DNA of 64,000 nucleotides, from positions 36,261,134 through 36,325,133 of the forward strand of contig OZ022342.1 of assembly GCA_963989245.1 (NCBI GenBank), given 5' to 3'. The stretch is from Nansenia antarctica. Its lineage: Eukaryota; Chordata; Actinopteri; Argentiniformes; Microstomatidae. Shown in pieces: positions 32,641 through 46,600 of this stretch. Every line of letters starts with the position of its first letter. Within the stretch, counting starts at the first letter, position 1. The notes under the pieces were generated by a model. The model worked only from the letters and a program-made list of their open reading frames with translations, was not told the DNA's origin and made no database searches. Made by a program: the position numbers and the translations under genes.

Positions 32641-34078
32641 TAGTTGGAGAGATATAATAGGCCTACACTTCTTTAGGTACATTTACCAGGCTTGCCTCAT
32701 TCAAATAAAATCGTCGCTCCAAGAGGAACCTGTGTAGATCTACCATTAGGCTAAATTCATGACCATTCAAATGTTATTCAAATATGGTCATGCAAGTCCG
32801 CACCATTTCATATACGAACACTTCTCCTGCGCTTGCCCATATCCGTCACAGGGCACACTAGAGACATCTCACTGGAAGGAATGCTCCCTCAGACCTCAGA
32901 CCAAACCCGTCTTGTGTAGTTGTGATGTCAGTTGTGATGTCAGTTGTGATGTCAGCGCTCCCAGCGGTTCCATTCTAGTGGACGTGTTTCTCCCTCAGGC
33001 ACAGTCAGCCCACTGCAAAAGCTCCTTGAAGAGCCCCCCAAAATGAAGCCTATATAGCCAGCAAACTAGCCCCCCTTAGCTACTTCACCAGGCTGTCACT
33101 AACACTAACACTAACCAGGCTGTCACTAACACTAACACTAACCAGGCTGTCACTAACACTAACCAGGCTGTCACTAACACTAACTCCACTCGTCCACGCT
33201 TCCATAGCACTCAGTGATAACGAACAACCAGTTGATGATATTTCACATTATTTCGAACATTTTTGATATAGGTAGGCCTATATTATTGATTTGAGTTTTT
33301 TCAGCCCTCTGGCCTCATTTGAGTTGTTGATACTTATTAGCAGACACACTTGCAAGCTGGCTATGAAGCAGACCTACAGTCAGGTGACTTATTGTTTAGA
33401 ATAACATTCCTGGTTACTGCTTAAGCTTGAATCTCTTTCTCTCTCCAATTAAGTCTATGGTTTCAGCATGGTTCCATCAGGTATTTGAAAAAAGGTGTCA
33501 AATCAAGTTTTCATTAGGCTATAGAGATCAAATAGCAACTGCTAACCCTAACCCTCACAACATTACAACCTGCCTGTGTACCCTGGAGAGCCTCTGCCAC
33601 TGCCTTACAGAGGGAGGGAGGGGTGGAGGGAGGGAGGGAGGGAGGGAGGGAGCTTTACTGAAGTCTCTAGCAGTATTAAGAGGACTCTATATGGGATGGT
33701 CAAACGGCAGCACACCATCATTACTTATGTGGTTGCGGTCCGATAACGTGGGCGAGGGAATGACATGTTACTTCAGTTTCTGCTCTGTCAGGACAGACGC
33801 TGATTGTGCCTTTGAGCAGGTAGTGTGTCTTCTTACTGAAGGTGAGCTTGTGACACACGCGTACAAGTACACGTCACAAACAACATCAGTCGGTTACAGC
33901 AACCGAGACAGCGACGTCAATTTGAAGTATTTCTATTTTTGGCTTATTCACCTTATTCATGCCAATCCTACACAGCCTCCTCAACATCTGCTGGCTCGCC
34001 CTCGTCATTCGGTTGGGAACCGACATGCGTCCATGTTGCAGAAGTCGCTTTTTTTCAGGGACCAACTCGATTCCCTAA
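32641..34078. other. Simple repeats, no supported gene
   Basis: Tandem AGTTGTGATGTC at 32917-32955, a CCAGGCTGTCACTAACACTAA repeat at 33088-33184, and GGGA repeats at 33610-33650. An open frame of 240 codons at 33427-34149 spans the GGGA tract and has no family features; it is probably chance. Confidence 0.55.
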
Positions 34079-34167
34079 CAGTGTTGCCAGATTGGATTGA
34101 TTTTCAGCCCAACCACCGTCTAAACACCGACCAGTGTGATCATAACTAGCCCAATCAGGCAACACTG
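34079..34167. mobile_element. 89-bp hAT MITE (TSD TTCCCTAA)
   Basis: Ends CAGTGTTGCCAGATTGG and CCAATCAGGCAACACTG are flanked by TTCCCTAA at 34071-34078 and 34168-34175. Confidence 0.82.
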
Positions 34168-34540
34168 TTCCCTAATTCTCTTTCTGACGAGAAGCTGTCA
34201 CGTAACACGTCCTTTTAGACAGTTCATTCATTGACAAATTACGTTGTTTACAAAAATCACTTTCATAGCATCTTCAACCATACACTCGTATGGCGTTTAA
34301 TATAACAATTTATGACGTTGTGATAAAAATAAATAAAAGTCTGGTTTTATGACGGTTTTGATCAAAACCGTTGCTATTTTTAGAAACTGCGATTTTCGCT
34401 TTACCGTAAAACCGTCCGACCCTAAAAGACACACCCAATGTGATGTTGGTCCTTGTCAGTGAATTCATTAGAGGCCATGGGAACTTTGATGTTTTTGCTC
34501 AACCAGTCCAGGCTACAGATTAACCATTGTGCTCTCTAGT

Positions 34541-34830
34541 ACAGTACAGTATACACATACAGCTCTTTAGTACAGTACAGTATACACATACAGCTCTCTA
34601 GTACAGTACAGTATACACATACATCTCTCTAGTACAGTACTGTATACACATACAGCTCTCTAGTACAGTACATTATACACATACAGCTCTCTAGTACAGT
34701 ACTGTATACACATACAGCTCTCTAGTACAGTACTGTATACACATACAGCTCTCTAGTACAGTACTGTATACACATACAGCTCTCTAGTACAGTACAGTAT
34801 ACACATACAGCTCTCTAGTACAGTACAGTA
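34541..34830. repeat. Minisatellite, 31-bp unit, ~9 copies
   Basis: The unit contains TAGTACAGTACAGTATACAC and ATACAGCTCTC. Each copy includes a GTACAGTAC-type palindrome. Confidence 0.92.
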
Positions 34831-35144
34831 TAGTACAGTATACAGTATACACATACAAGTGGCTGGACTGCTTTGTGCTCTGTCTGTTAACGGTCTCGCT
34901 TGCATCCCTGAGTGCTTACTCCCACACATAGAACAGGCTGTAGTAGTAATCAAGTCTGTATGAGGACTGAATGCTTCATGTACACCACACTAGATCTATA
35001 CTGTAATAATAACCAGACCAGCACGATGTATACTGTGTCCCATTGAGAAGCTCTGAGCTTTACTTTCTTTTTTTTACCTTACTGAACCCTTCATTTTGCA
35101 CTCACGATAAACTGACTTTAGATTCATCTTTGTATGGTGTGTCT

Positions 35145-35854
35145 TATGGAAGGTGGATCATGCCACATTCAAATGCAATACACACATCGGAATGCAATAC
35201 ACACATCGGAATGCAATACACACATCGGAATGCAATAGACGTGTAACACTAAATACAATGCAAAAATACGGCATATTTGTGCCAAAATAAAATCAATGTG
35301 TATTACATTTGAGCGCAGCGTATTACATTTGGTCACGAGTGTATTCCATTGAGCATGTGTATTACATTTGAGCGCAGCGCATTACATTTGGTCATGAGTG
35401 TATTCCATTGAGCATGTGTATTACATTTGAGCGCAGCGTATTACATTTGGTCATGAGTGTATTTAATTCGAGTGTCGGTGTAATAATTTGCATTGCTTTT
35501 CGATATCCGGTGTAATTTGCATTGTATTGCATTCGAGTGTTGGGTACTAATTTGAATTGCTTTTCGATATCCGATGTAATTTGCATTGTATTGCATTCCG
35601 ATGTAGGTACCATATTTTCCTTCCGGTTCCGGCCATAGGTTCTGCCCTTTCCGGCCATAGGTGGCGCTATGATTCGCTATGATTCGCGATGCCAACGATG
35701 AATGAAGAAGACCCGTTAGTAGATCTGAAACTGTGTGTTGTGTGTGTGTGTGTTTCGTGTGCCCGCGCGTGTGACCAATGTGTCACAGTGTGTGTGTTCA
35801 AGTGGTATCTTTGTAATCATGACAAGGTAGACATTTCTACACATCTCTGCATTC
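35145..35854 (+). repeat. Left terminal inverted repeat of the giant element
   Basis: Contains three ACACATCGGAATGCAAT-type units near the outer end, then tandem GTATTACATTTGAGCGCAGC units, a GC-rich block with two CCGGCCATAGGT copies and a (GT)n tract near the inner end. Confidence 0.88.
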
Positions 35855-35924
35855 TCTGTGCCATTATGCTTGTTAATCATTTTAATTTGTTAGAGTAAAC
35901 TAATAGGTATGAAATGAAAAAAGA

Positions 35925-36450
35925 TTCATTACCTTTAGCTATGGTTAATGTAATAGGGTCAACCATTACATATCTTCTCCTATTATCTTTTATCACTTTC
36001 TCTTCAGAGAATGGTAGAGATGTATTAATTACTATGGCCACACCCCTCTTCTTACCATATGCCATCTCCCCCATCCCGGCCACCCCCGCCCCCCCTGGAC
36101 ATGCATACAACCTCCCCTACCCCTACCCATCTCCCCTAACCCTGCCATCCCCCTGATATGCATACAGCCTCCCCTACCCCTAACCACCTCCCCCCCCCCC
36201 CCCCCCCTACCACCCCCCCCCTCCCCGTTCGCTGACTCTGTGTTCCATGTTACTTGTTGTTTTCTGTTTTCCGTATCTCCTATATTGTCAGCGTCTTTGA
36301 GCCTCGGAAAAGCGCTATATAAATGTAATGAATTATTATTATTATTATGATTATTATATGACGCATGAAATACTTGGTTTACCAAATCTTTTCTCAATGT
36401 TTTGTAGTCTTCCTCAATCAGATGTGTTTTTTGTAGTAAAGCAACAAGAT
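35925..36450 (-). pseudogene. L1 ORF2 endonuclease fragment, interrupted
   Basis: The minus strand reads LLQKTHLIEEDYKTL and LVNQVFHAS (36450-36365). It is then interrupted by about 300 bp ending in a retroposon tail with ATT repeats, and resumes with KKRGVAIVINTSLPF and EEKVIKDNRRRYVMVD (36060-35930). This matches the order of the L1 APE domain. It is separate from the RT-bearing L1 at 40398-48700. Confidence 0.6.
36060..36370. repeat. Insertion in the L1 fragment: C-rich tract and retroposon tail
   Basis: Cytosine-rich, partly tandem sequence (ATGCATACA, CTCCCCTACC units, and a C-run at 36189-36206) followed by AAAAGCGCTATATAAATGTA and (ATT)n. Confidence 0.55.
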
Positions 36451-37236
36451 TGAATGAAATGCAATGAATTTATTGTAAATCAATACAGCATGAAACCATA
36501 TTTACATAAAAATGGATTGACCATACACAAACAAAACAACCATAAATAACGTAAACATACAGTACATCATAATAACAATAAATGAATAAGAATAAATACA
36601 TTTATACATTTTAATAAAAATAAAATAATGAAATACAACAGATCAGCAAACGAGATAAATAATCTACTGTTCATTCAGAGTTAATTGTATCAAGTGCTCT
36701 TTTATTGTTTTCTTGAAAGTGCATCTAGAATTAGTTTTACTAACATGCTTGGGTTAAGAGTTCCATCCTGTTATGGCTCTGTGAATTACAGTAGATTTGT
36801 CCTAGGTCTAGGAGGTAAGAGATGTCCTGAAATGGCCTGTCTGGTCAGATAGTTATTTTATACACACTACTTGGTCAGAAAAGTACTGTGGTTTCTGTGC
36901 CCCCTCGTTAATCCTTCAAGCAGTAAACATCGTTGTGCATGTGAGCGCATTTGGACAGCATACATGAGGGTACATCAGGGCAAGCTGCCATTTGAATCTA
37001 AACAGTGGCAATGTTACAGACAGTTCTATTAACATATACACAGTGGCAATGTGAAACTAAACAGTAATCACTAATGCCACATCTAAATGAAAGTAGTATA
37101 CACTAATACATTTAATATTACATACAGTACATTCGTAAGTGTATTCAGACCTGTCAGGACCCAGAAGCAGACAACGGAGAACAGGTAGTACAACAATAAT
37201 AGTGATTTATTGTAAGGGTTGGGGTGTCAGGGGAAG
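36451..37236. other. No recognised gene
   Basis: AT-rich interior of the giant element with no supported coding feature. Confidence 0.5.
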
Positions 37237-37420
37237 CAGGCTGGAGGTAGGTAGAACAGGCAGGGGGTCAGGCAGGCAGGTAGTCAGACAGGCAGGGGGT
37301 CAGGCAGGCGGAGTGGTCGGCAGACAGGCTGGGGTCAGACAGGCGGAGTGGTCGGCAGACAGGCAGGGGTCAAGCAGGTGGAGTGGTCGGCAGACAGGCT
37401 GGGGGTCAGGCAGGCGGAGT
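37237..37420. repeat. G-rich minisatellite (GGCAGACAGGC / GGAGTGGTC units)
   Basis: Irregular tandem units of about 35-38 bp lie immediately downstream of the HECT-gene stop codon. Confidence 0.85.
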
Positions 37421-37422
37421 GA

Positions 37423-37640
37423 CTAGAGAAGTCTAAATCCAGTGTCAGTTGTGGACACAGAAGCCACAAGATCATTTGAAAAATCCTGGAAGGATGTGTA
37501 GCGAACAGGTAGCTTTAACAGTTCTGAGCATGTGGCTGAAGTGGGCATCTGGACCGAGCAAACTTCAACATGAAGTACTTCTGGCAGAACACTCCACCCT
37601 ACCCAGAACTTCAAAAGCTGGTTCAGTTCTTCTGATGTGG
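37423..37640 (-). CDS. HECT-type gene, last exon (HECT C-lobe with active-site Cys)
   Basis: Encodes SEELNQLLKFWVGWSVLP, then MPTSATCSELLKLPVRYTSF and a C-terminal STTDTGFRLL before TAG at 37423. The Cys in SATC lies where HECT ligases have their thioester-forming Cys, close to a LxLP motif. The C-lobe is therefore potentially competent, although upstream parts may be missing. Confidence 0.8.
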
Positions 37641-40600
37641 CTGCAGAAAAAAAGACACGCGTTTAACAAACTGACTATTTGAAAACTGGACATCCACAGT
37701 GCTGTAAAATGTAACTACATTCCCTGAAATATTCTGTCGAATACAATTGGACACTTCAATTTACCTGCAAGTCAGACAACAGAACATTCACGTACACAAC
37801 GGTCTAGAATAAATAGCAATACAAATCGATTACTTACCTTTCTCAATATATTCCCTCAAGAACCCAGTCACACGACACCGGCATTCAAGTAGCGAGATAT
37901 TGGTGGAGTAGTCGTCGTCCGAGTCTTCGCTCTCTGCTGTTGGCCACACAATTCGCCCTAGAATCATCTATGAAAATAAGACGATTTTACTCAAAATATT
38001 TGGATTATAGGCAGGGGTGCACATAACTGGTGCGCCAGTGCGCATGCGTCGCCAAAATGCATGCTGCGCGGAAGATCAGCGGCATGAACGCGCTCTTGCG
38101 CACCAACAGCTGGGAGCGCTGGGAGAGGAATTTACTTCCTCAAAATCCACCTGCTGACTGCTGACTGCTGCATCACTGCAAGCGCCGTAACGCCATCACA
38201 ACGACCACGGCGACTCCCCTCACGAAAACATTCGGAAAGTATCGTAACTTGTACTTTCATTCCGCGTATCGCGTATCGCACGGTTATCACGCCGACACGT
38301 GACAATTCAGTCCCGAACGACTCGTCGCTAAAAGGAAAAACAACACCAAGGAACTTCACGTTTCTTTTCTCTGAAGCTTTCAAACGTTCAGACGTTTATT
38401 TTACAGCTTCATTATCACACCTAGACCCCTGACCCAGGGAATATTGGGAATTCTATTAGAAAAAAAAATAAGACTTTGTTACACAATCAAAATAATGAGC
38501 TATTTAAAGTGATAGCCTACAACATCCTCTACCATGGTTGAAATTGAGGACAGTGATAACTTACAGCAGTCAAGAGAGCAGTGATGATGATGATTAAGCT
38601 TGTAGCATAAATAAATGCTTAGGCTGTAACTTTTTGTTGAAAAGTTGATTTCAGTGTTTACAGAACAGAGCAGTGCTTAAAGAGATGTCAGTTGATTTCA
38701 TTGTGTTTAAAGAACAGACATTCAGTTAGTGCTTAAAGAGATGTCAGTTGATTTCATTGTGTTTAAAGGAGTCTGACAGACTTTCATGCTTAAAGAGCAG
38801 TCATTTGATTTTGCGTTTGTTTCTTTTGTTTTGCACACAATCATTTGTTCGTTCATCTTTATTTATGAATAAATGTCGTTTTGCTAATATAAGTTATCCA
38901 TGTATCCCTTTTTTATCCATCCTGTGGGACGGGTCGTGACTCGCGAGCTCGGGGAGCACCAAGCAGCATCCCTAGGTGCTCCTCTGAGCACTGGCCCCAA
39001 AAAGTTATGTGCACCCCTGATTATAGGACCAGTTAAAACTGTCATGTACACTTCCATAACATGGGACATAGTGAGTACACTGTACTCTTGGACATGCAAG
39101 GAGTGACAAGGCCAGGTATTGACTGGTGTGAGGCATCAAGTGCTCACTGTATTTGTAAGTGAGTTGCCAGTATGCACTGTATTGTGTAGTACTAATTTTG
39201 TTTGGATAAATAATTGACCATTCATATTTGATCAGTGTGTAATTATGATTTAATTTAATTAAAACATACTTATGAATATTATATTCAAATGTTGCCAAAT
39301 AATCAGTTGGTTGCAACCTCAACATTACCACTAGATGGTCACTAAAACTTACACACTGATCCATTTGATGCCTTGAATGAATTTTAATACCTCTGGGACC
39401 ACATTTACGCTTGACGATCTTGGAAGAAGAACCTCCACTGCCTCCGGTCTTTCCTTTAAAAGGTGAAGGACCTGACACTCCTTCAGCCCCTTCCTCAGCT
39501 GTTTCACCTGCTCCCTTCTCCGGCCAAGGACCTACAATAATAGTTATTAGAAGAAAAAGATTTATAATAGTTATTAGAAGAACAATCCACTTCTATGGCC
39601 AATGCCTTGGTTAAGGCATGAGCCTAACCTGATTACAACAGCAATCTCCAAAGGGCAATTGATTCAACAGCAAATACTGAAACCTACTGCATGGATGAGA
39701 ATCTTCTCAGCCAGCCATTTCCTATTGTCAGAAGTGAGTTGGGGCAGGTCCCAGTTCAGGCACAGGTCATGCGGGGTTTGCTGTTCGTCCTCCCTGAGGT
39801 TTCTCTGGCCATTAAGCTGTGAATTACAAAACAAACAAAGTAGCACGAATCCTGTTAAAAGGTTACATGTAAATATTATCATGTTGTTCCACAATCAGTT
39901 GACCCTTGATTTCAATTACTAGCAGGCACTTATCCCGAACTACATTAATGTTGTTCACCATTACAGCATTGTCGTCAAATGCAAATGATAAGCAAGGATA
40001 TGCTTTTTTTTTTTACTTTAAATTTGTATTATCATTTTCTTTTATCAAGTGCAGTCAAACAATATTTCACAACATATTGATGTTACATAAAGGTGTCACG
40101 GGTAAGTCACAAAAGAATAACAGTCCATGAATATCTTTCTTAAAAATAAATAATGACAATAAAGTAAAAGAAGAAAAAACAAACAACAACAACAAAAATA
40201 ATCCCTAATTTCCTCACTGGCATTAACAACCACAACAGCCAATAAACATAATCATTATCACCATTATCAACAACAACAGCAGTGTGACAACAGTAACAAT
40301 AACAACAACCAACCATGGTAAGAGAAAAGAAAGGAAAAATAATAATAAAATAAAATAAAATAAAAATAAAAAATTAATAAACACATCTGCATATCAGTCA
40401 GATCAAATGAAAATGTAGTGCAATGGATGACCATCTATTAAGGAATGTGTCTAATTTTAATTTCAATAGTGCTGTTGTACGTTCCATGTTGTAGACTTGT
40501 TGGATTCTTTCCCTCCATTGTATAACTGTTGGGGGGGGTGGCTTCAGCCAGGAGGTTGTGATTGCCTTGTTAGCTATTAAGAGAAGGATTCTCAGTTGGT

Positions 40601-43600
40601 ATGTTTGGCTGTTTTCTTCAAGATCAGCTGGGAGTATCCCTAATATGAAATGTGATGGTTCTAGAGGTAGATCTATAGAGAGACATTTTTTAATTTCTCT
40701 TTGTATATTTTGCCAGTATTCTAATATCTTTGGGCAGTCCCAAAATATATGCGTGTGATCTCCAACCATGTCACAACCCCTCCAGCAGTGATCTGAGGTG
40801 GTGCTCCATTTCCATGTTTCCATGTTATAAGTGGAGTGTAAAAGTATCTCATTTTAATTTTCCATCCAAATTCCTTCCAGTTTGGGCTATTGGTTACCTT
40901 ATGTCCCTGACTGCATGAAGTCTCCCATTGCTCATCTGAAATGATTGTGTTCATTTCTAGTTCCCATTTTTCTTTAATATCTAAGTTATCTTCTTTTAAC
41001 TCTTCCTGCAATATCTTGTAGATACGTGATATGAACTTTGTCTTCACTGTTCCTTTAGTTGTTAATATAAAGAGGTGTTCTAGTTGTGTTGGTAATGAGC
41101 AGAGCTGTTCCCATTCTTGGTGATGTTGTAAATAGTGTCTAATTTGCAAGTATCTGTAGAAGTCTTGGGGCCCTATTATGCACTTCTTAACTTGCCGTCT
41201 TAAGTCTTAATTAAGACGCACCGCCAGGTTAAGACCTACCGCCACCCTTATTATGCGCTTCATACGCGCTACTGCTATTATGCAGGTGTCGCTAGGCGCC
41301 CACACATAAGACGTAAGACTCCCGTGCATATATTACTCATTGTGGGAGTGTTCATATGTTAATGAAGTGCGCTAGGCGCCCCTGCTATTATGCGATCTGA
41401 CTTTGCGCCTAGCGCTAAGAAGTGGTTTGAAAAGTTCTTAGGCGCTAGACTTCATGCACGTTTTGAAACACGAGCGCGCCTCCGCGGTTTGCGCATGTGC
41501 GCCGACCGACTTCTTAAGAATAATAGCATAGCGCTTATGACTTAACGCAGCCGGTTCTTAAAGGGAATGGCACCTGGCACGCTGATTGGGTTGATTGAGA
41601 AGACGCCCAAAACACACCCATGACTAATTTCTGGGCTTAGCGCCGGGTCTTAGGCGCCCACTACCGCACGCATAATAGCAAAGTGGCCTTGACCACGCCT
41701 CCACGTCTTAAGTTTAGATCTACCGCCTCGTCTTATTGCTTAAGACTTATGAAGTGCATAATAGGGCCCTTGATTTGGTAAGTCATATTCCTCTTTGAGT
41801 TGTTCAAATTATTTGAGGACTGCTTTGTCAAATAGCTGGTCCAGAACCACTAAACCCCTTTCCTTCCATTTCAGGAATCCCTTGTCTAACCTAGCTGGAG
41901 GAAACTCACAGTTGTTTGCTATCATTATAGCTCTGGAAGTGGCCATGGGAAGTTGTAGCTTTTTCCTCACAGTTGACCATATTTGTAAAGTGTTTTTGCT
42001 CCATACTGTTGTGTCCTGCCCTTTAAGACGGAATCACGTGTTAGACTAAGGAGGAAGTTGAAGTGTATGCTGGGTAGTTGGCTGCCATACTCATTCATGC
42101 TGAGAAGCCATGTGGAGTAGTTGCTGCTATACTCATGCTGAAAAGAATAAACCTGCGTTTGATGGACCACGTTCTCTATCGACTATTATTACTTACAAGT
42201 CCAGTCCGGACATCACAATTGGCGACGAGTAATCGGAGTTTACTAGTTTTTTTACAATGGCTGTAAACGTGCCGTTTCCCTGTTTTTTCCTGCCTGCGCC
42301 TGGTGAGCCCACCATTCCATTCAAGACATGGCGGAAAATTTTTGAGAACTATTTGCTGGTCATCAATGCTAGCGGTAATGCTTGGCCTGCTGCACGGCGT
42401 AGAGCCGTCTTACTACACTGCCTGGGCACCGAGGGACAGCGTCTCTTCTACTCGCTCCCAAACACAGGTGCAGACTACGATACTGCAATGACTGCGTTGG
42501 AGGAGTACTTTGTGCCCAAGACAAACACTGTTGCTGAACGCCATGCTTTCCGTAAGAGAGTACAGATGCAGAATGAAACGGTCCTTCAGTATGTGATTGC
42601 ACTACGTGAACTTGCAGCTACGTGCGACTATGGCGATCGTGCGGATGAGGCGATCCGTGATCAGCTAGTGGAACATCTACACAACCCGCGGATCCGTGAA
42701 AGACTTTTGATGGACAATAAACTTACACTGGAAAGGGCCATGACAACTGCTACACAGATTGAGGCTGCTACGGAGCAAGCTAAGGCCTTCTGTGAGCCGC
42801 GGGCTGCATCTGTGCAGGCGGTGCAGCACACTCCACAACGAAAAGGGGGACAGTGGGGTAAGCGTACAAAGCCTAGGGAGGCTTCACAGCGGAAAACATG
42901 TTACCGCTGTGGATCAGATGGACATTTAGCTAATGCAACTAACTGCCCAGCTGCATCAGTTACATGCAGACAATGCAACAGAGTGGGTCACTTTGCCAAG
43001 GTGTGTCGCAGTACACAGACACACACCAAGGAGGTACGTGAGGTTGATCTCCCTGAATTTACAGTGTTATATACTGAACATTCTGCACGTAATAGTGATA
43101 AGATCACATGCACTGTGGAGATTATTTCAGAACACTCACAGTCCAGTAAAGTGGAATTGCTGGTTGACACTGGTTCATCTGTCTCTATACTGCCACAGAG
43201 CATCTACGCACAGTACTTTAAAAACATTCCACTTACTGAACCGACTGCCAGGCTGGTGTCTTACTCTAAAACCAGCATTCCAGTGCTGGGGTGCATGTCT
43301 GCTGATGTTTCTCTCCATGGCCGCACTGCTCCAGGTACCTTCTTCATTGTGGAGAGGGGGACCTCACTGATGGGGAGGGACCTAATGACTGTGTTAAGTG
43401 TGCATATTGCAAACAACAAAGTGGTGCCTCCTAATGACTCTGCATCTCTGCCTACTCCTGTGCTCCAGTGCACTACTGCATCTGCTCCCGCTGCTGTAGG
43501 GTGTGCAGAAAACTTTGTGCACCGCGTGAAGGTCGATTCCTCTGTCACACCGGTACGCCAAAAGCTGCGCCGGCTACCGCTGTCTGTCAGAGACGCAGTT

Positions 43601-46600
43601 TCTGATGAACTGAAGCGCTTACTCGCTGCTGGAGTGATCGAACCTGTCGACGCCTCTGCTTGGGTGTCCCCCATTGTCGTCATACAAAAGAAGACTGGAA
43701 AAATAAGGATGTGTGTCGACCTGCGTGAGCCCAATAAGGCGGTCATTATTGACGCCTTTCCACTGCCTCATATGGATGAGCTCCTTTCCAGCCTGAAAGG
43801 CTCCACCATCTTCTCATCCATTGACCTGGCTAACGCCTACTACCAGGTGCCTCTTGCTGAGGAGTCACGCGACCTAACGGCATTCATCACCCATGATGGA
43901 CTGTATCGGTTCTGCCGTGTGCCATATGGACTGGCATCAGCGCCAGCTGCCTTTCAGAAGATGATGAGCATCATTCTCGCTGACCTGCCGGGTGTGGAGT
44001 ACTACATTGATGATGTCATCATACATGGCAGTGACAGGCACACACATGACGAGGCTCTTAAAGTTACCCTGCAACGTCTGAAATCTGCTGGCTTGCAGCT
44101 TAATAACGACAAATGCCGTTTCCGTGAGCCCAGTCTACCATTCCTGGGTCACACTGTCTCTGCTGATGGTCTGCTTCCAGACACTGTACGCATACAGGCC
44201 ATCGCTGAGGCTCCAGCACCCACTGACGCTACTACACTGCGTTCCTTCCTCGGCTTGCTCTCCTGGTACTCTAAGTTCCTGCCCAACCATGCCACTGTGG
44301 TGGAACCTATGCGAGCATGCCTGAGACAGACGGACAGTGCATTTCAGTGGACTGACGAAGCACAAGCCAGTTATGAAAGGGTCAAGCAACTGCTGGTAAA
44401 GAGCCAAGCCCTAGCATTGTTTGATCCTGCACTGCACACTATCATATCTACAGATGCATCTGACTACGGGTTGGGTGCTGTGATGTCACAAGTGGGCCCT
44501 GACAACGTTGAGAGAACTGTTGCGTTTGCATCTCGAACTCTCTCTGCGGCTGAGCGCAAATATGCTGTTGTGGAAAAGGAAGCCCTGGCCTGCGTCTGGG
44601 CTGTGGAGCGGTGGCGCACTTACTTGTGGGGACGCCGTTTCACTCTGAAGACGGACCACCAAGCGCTCACGACACTGATGACTACAAAGGGTGTCGGTCG
44701 CGCTGGTCTACGTGTTGCAAGATGGTCTGCCCGTCTCATGTCCTACAACTACGATGTCACCTACCGTCCAGGCTCTGACAACGCACCTGCCGACTGCATG
44801 TCTCGCTTACCTCTGCCTGCTGCATCTGCTCCGGCTGACGACGACACGGAGTACGTTGCTCTTCTCACCTCTACTAGTGAGTCTCTCTCTGCTGCTGACC
44901 TGGACTCTGCCTGTGCCTCATGTCCCGAGCTCACAATGCTCCGCGTCATCATCTCAAGTGGTTGGCCTCCTTCCTCTAAAGGTCTCGACCCTGTCTTGCT
45001 ACCATACTACCCACTCCGCCATGAACTGTCTGTGAAGGACAGCTTCATATTTCGAGGCTCCAGAGTGCTTGTCCCTGACGCTCTCCGCCCTGCACTGATC
45101 TCCATTGCTCACGAGTCCCACCAAGGAGTGGTGCGGACCAAACAGAGACTTCGTGAACTGTACTGGTGGCCTAAAATGGATGATCAGGTGCTCAGTGCTA
45201 TCCGTGCCTGCCACTTGTGCCAGTCAAATGACAAGACAGCAAAGCCACGTCCAGGTCCACTGCAACCTGTACCACTTCCTGATGGGCCATGGCAAAAGGT
45301 TGCCATGGATATAGTCGGCCCATTCGAAACAGCTGCTCCAGACTGCAGATACGCTGTTACAATGACTGACTACTTTAGTAAATGGCCTGAGGTAGCCTTC
45401 ACCCGAGACATCACTACTAACACTGTGCTTGCCTTTATGTCATCTGTGTTCAGCCGGCATGGGAACCCGCTGAACATTGTCACTGACAACGGTGTGCAGT
45501 TTACGTCTGCATCATTCACATCCTTCCTGAAAGACAGACAAATCTCACACAGCCGATCTTCTCTCTACTACCCTGCTGCTAATGGGGCCATAGAAAGGTT
45601 CAATCGGGTGCTGAAACAAACCATCCAGCTGGCCATTCAGCAACATCAGCCTTGGAAACCAGCTGTGGTAGACTTTCTCCAGGTCTACCGTGCCACTCCT
45701 CATGCCACTACTGGCTCATCTCCTTTTGAACTGCTCCACGGTCGGCCCATGCGAACCAAGCTGACTCTGTTACCTCCTGCTCCTGAGTGTACTCCGGCGA
45801 CGATGAACATTCGCCACAGAGTCAGTGAACGACAGCGCAAGATGAAGGCCTACACTGATGCCAAACGTGGTGCACGTCCTCCTGCTTTTCAAAAAGGGGA
45901 CAAAGTGCGGGTTAAGAATCCTCTGCATGTGATGAAAGGTCACAGAAGGTACAGTGATCCTCTCACCATAAGCAAGAAGGTGGGGGACAGCACATACATT
46001 CTGAGTGATGGAAAGACTTGGAATGCCTCTCATCTCACTGCTTTCCCAGACACTGCCGCAACCACAGACGGAGACACTGTAGAGCCTGTGGTTGATCATT
46101 CACCCAGGCCTAGACGTAATATCCAGAGGTCTGGATGGCTAAAGGACTATGTCTCTTGAATAGCCTAATAATGGGTCACTGACAGTTGTTGAATTGTATT
46201 CCTGTTGTATGGGGATTGTTGCACTTATACTGTTTGCACTACTTTGGTCTATTGTTATTGTATTAGACTGTCATTACCTAGATTAATAATATTTAAGTTT
46301 CCTTATGTGATATTGATTGGGTAATGTGATATTGTTTTGTTTATACATGCTGAATCTACCATTTCATTTTTTTGCTTGCCTTGTTGTTAGTACAAGTAAC
46401 TCTTTTCCAGAAAGGGGGAAATGTTGTGTCCTGCCCTTTAAGACGGAATCACGTGTTAGACTAAGGAGGAAGTTGAAGTGTATGCTGGGTAGTTGGCTGC
46501 CATACTCATTCATGCTGAGAAGCCATGTGGAGTAGTTGCTGCTATACTCATGCTGAAAAGAATAAACCTGCGTTTGATGGACCACGTTCTCTATCGACTA

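Noticed and set aside
33427..34149. 240-codon open frame
   Set aside because: Crosses a GGGA repeat, has no domain or splice support and shows no recognisable composition; likely chance.
38132..38383. 83-codon open frame inside the hAT element as transposase remnant
   Set aside because: No hAT motifs and no similarity to neighbours; the element appears nonautonomous.
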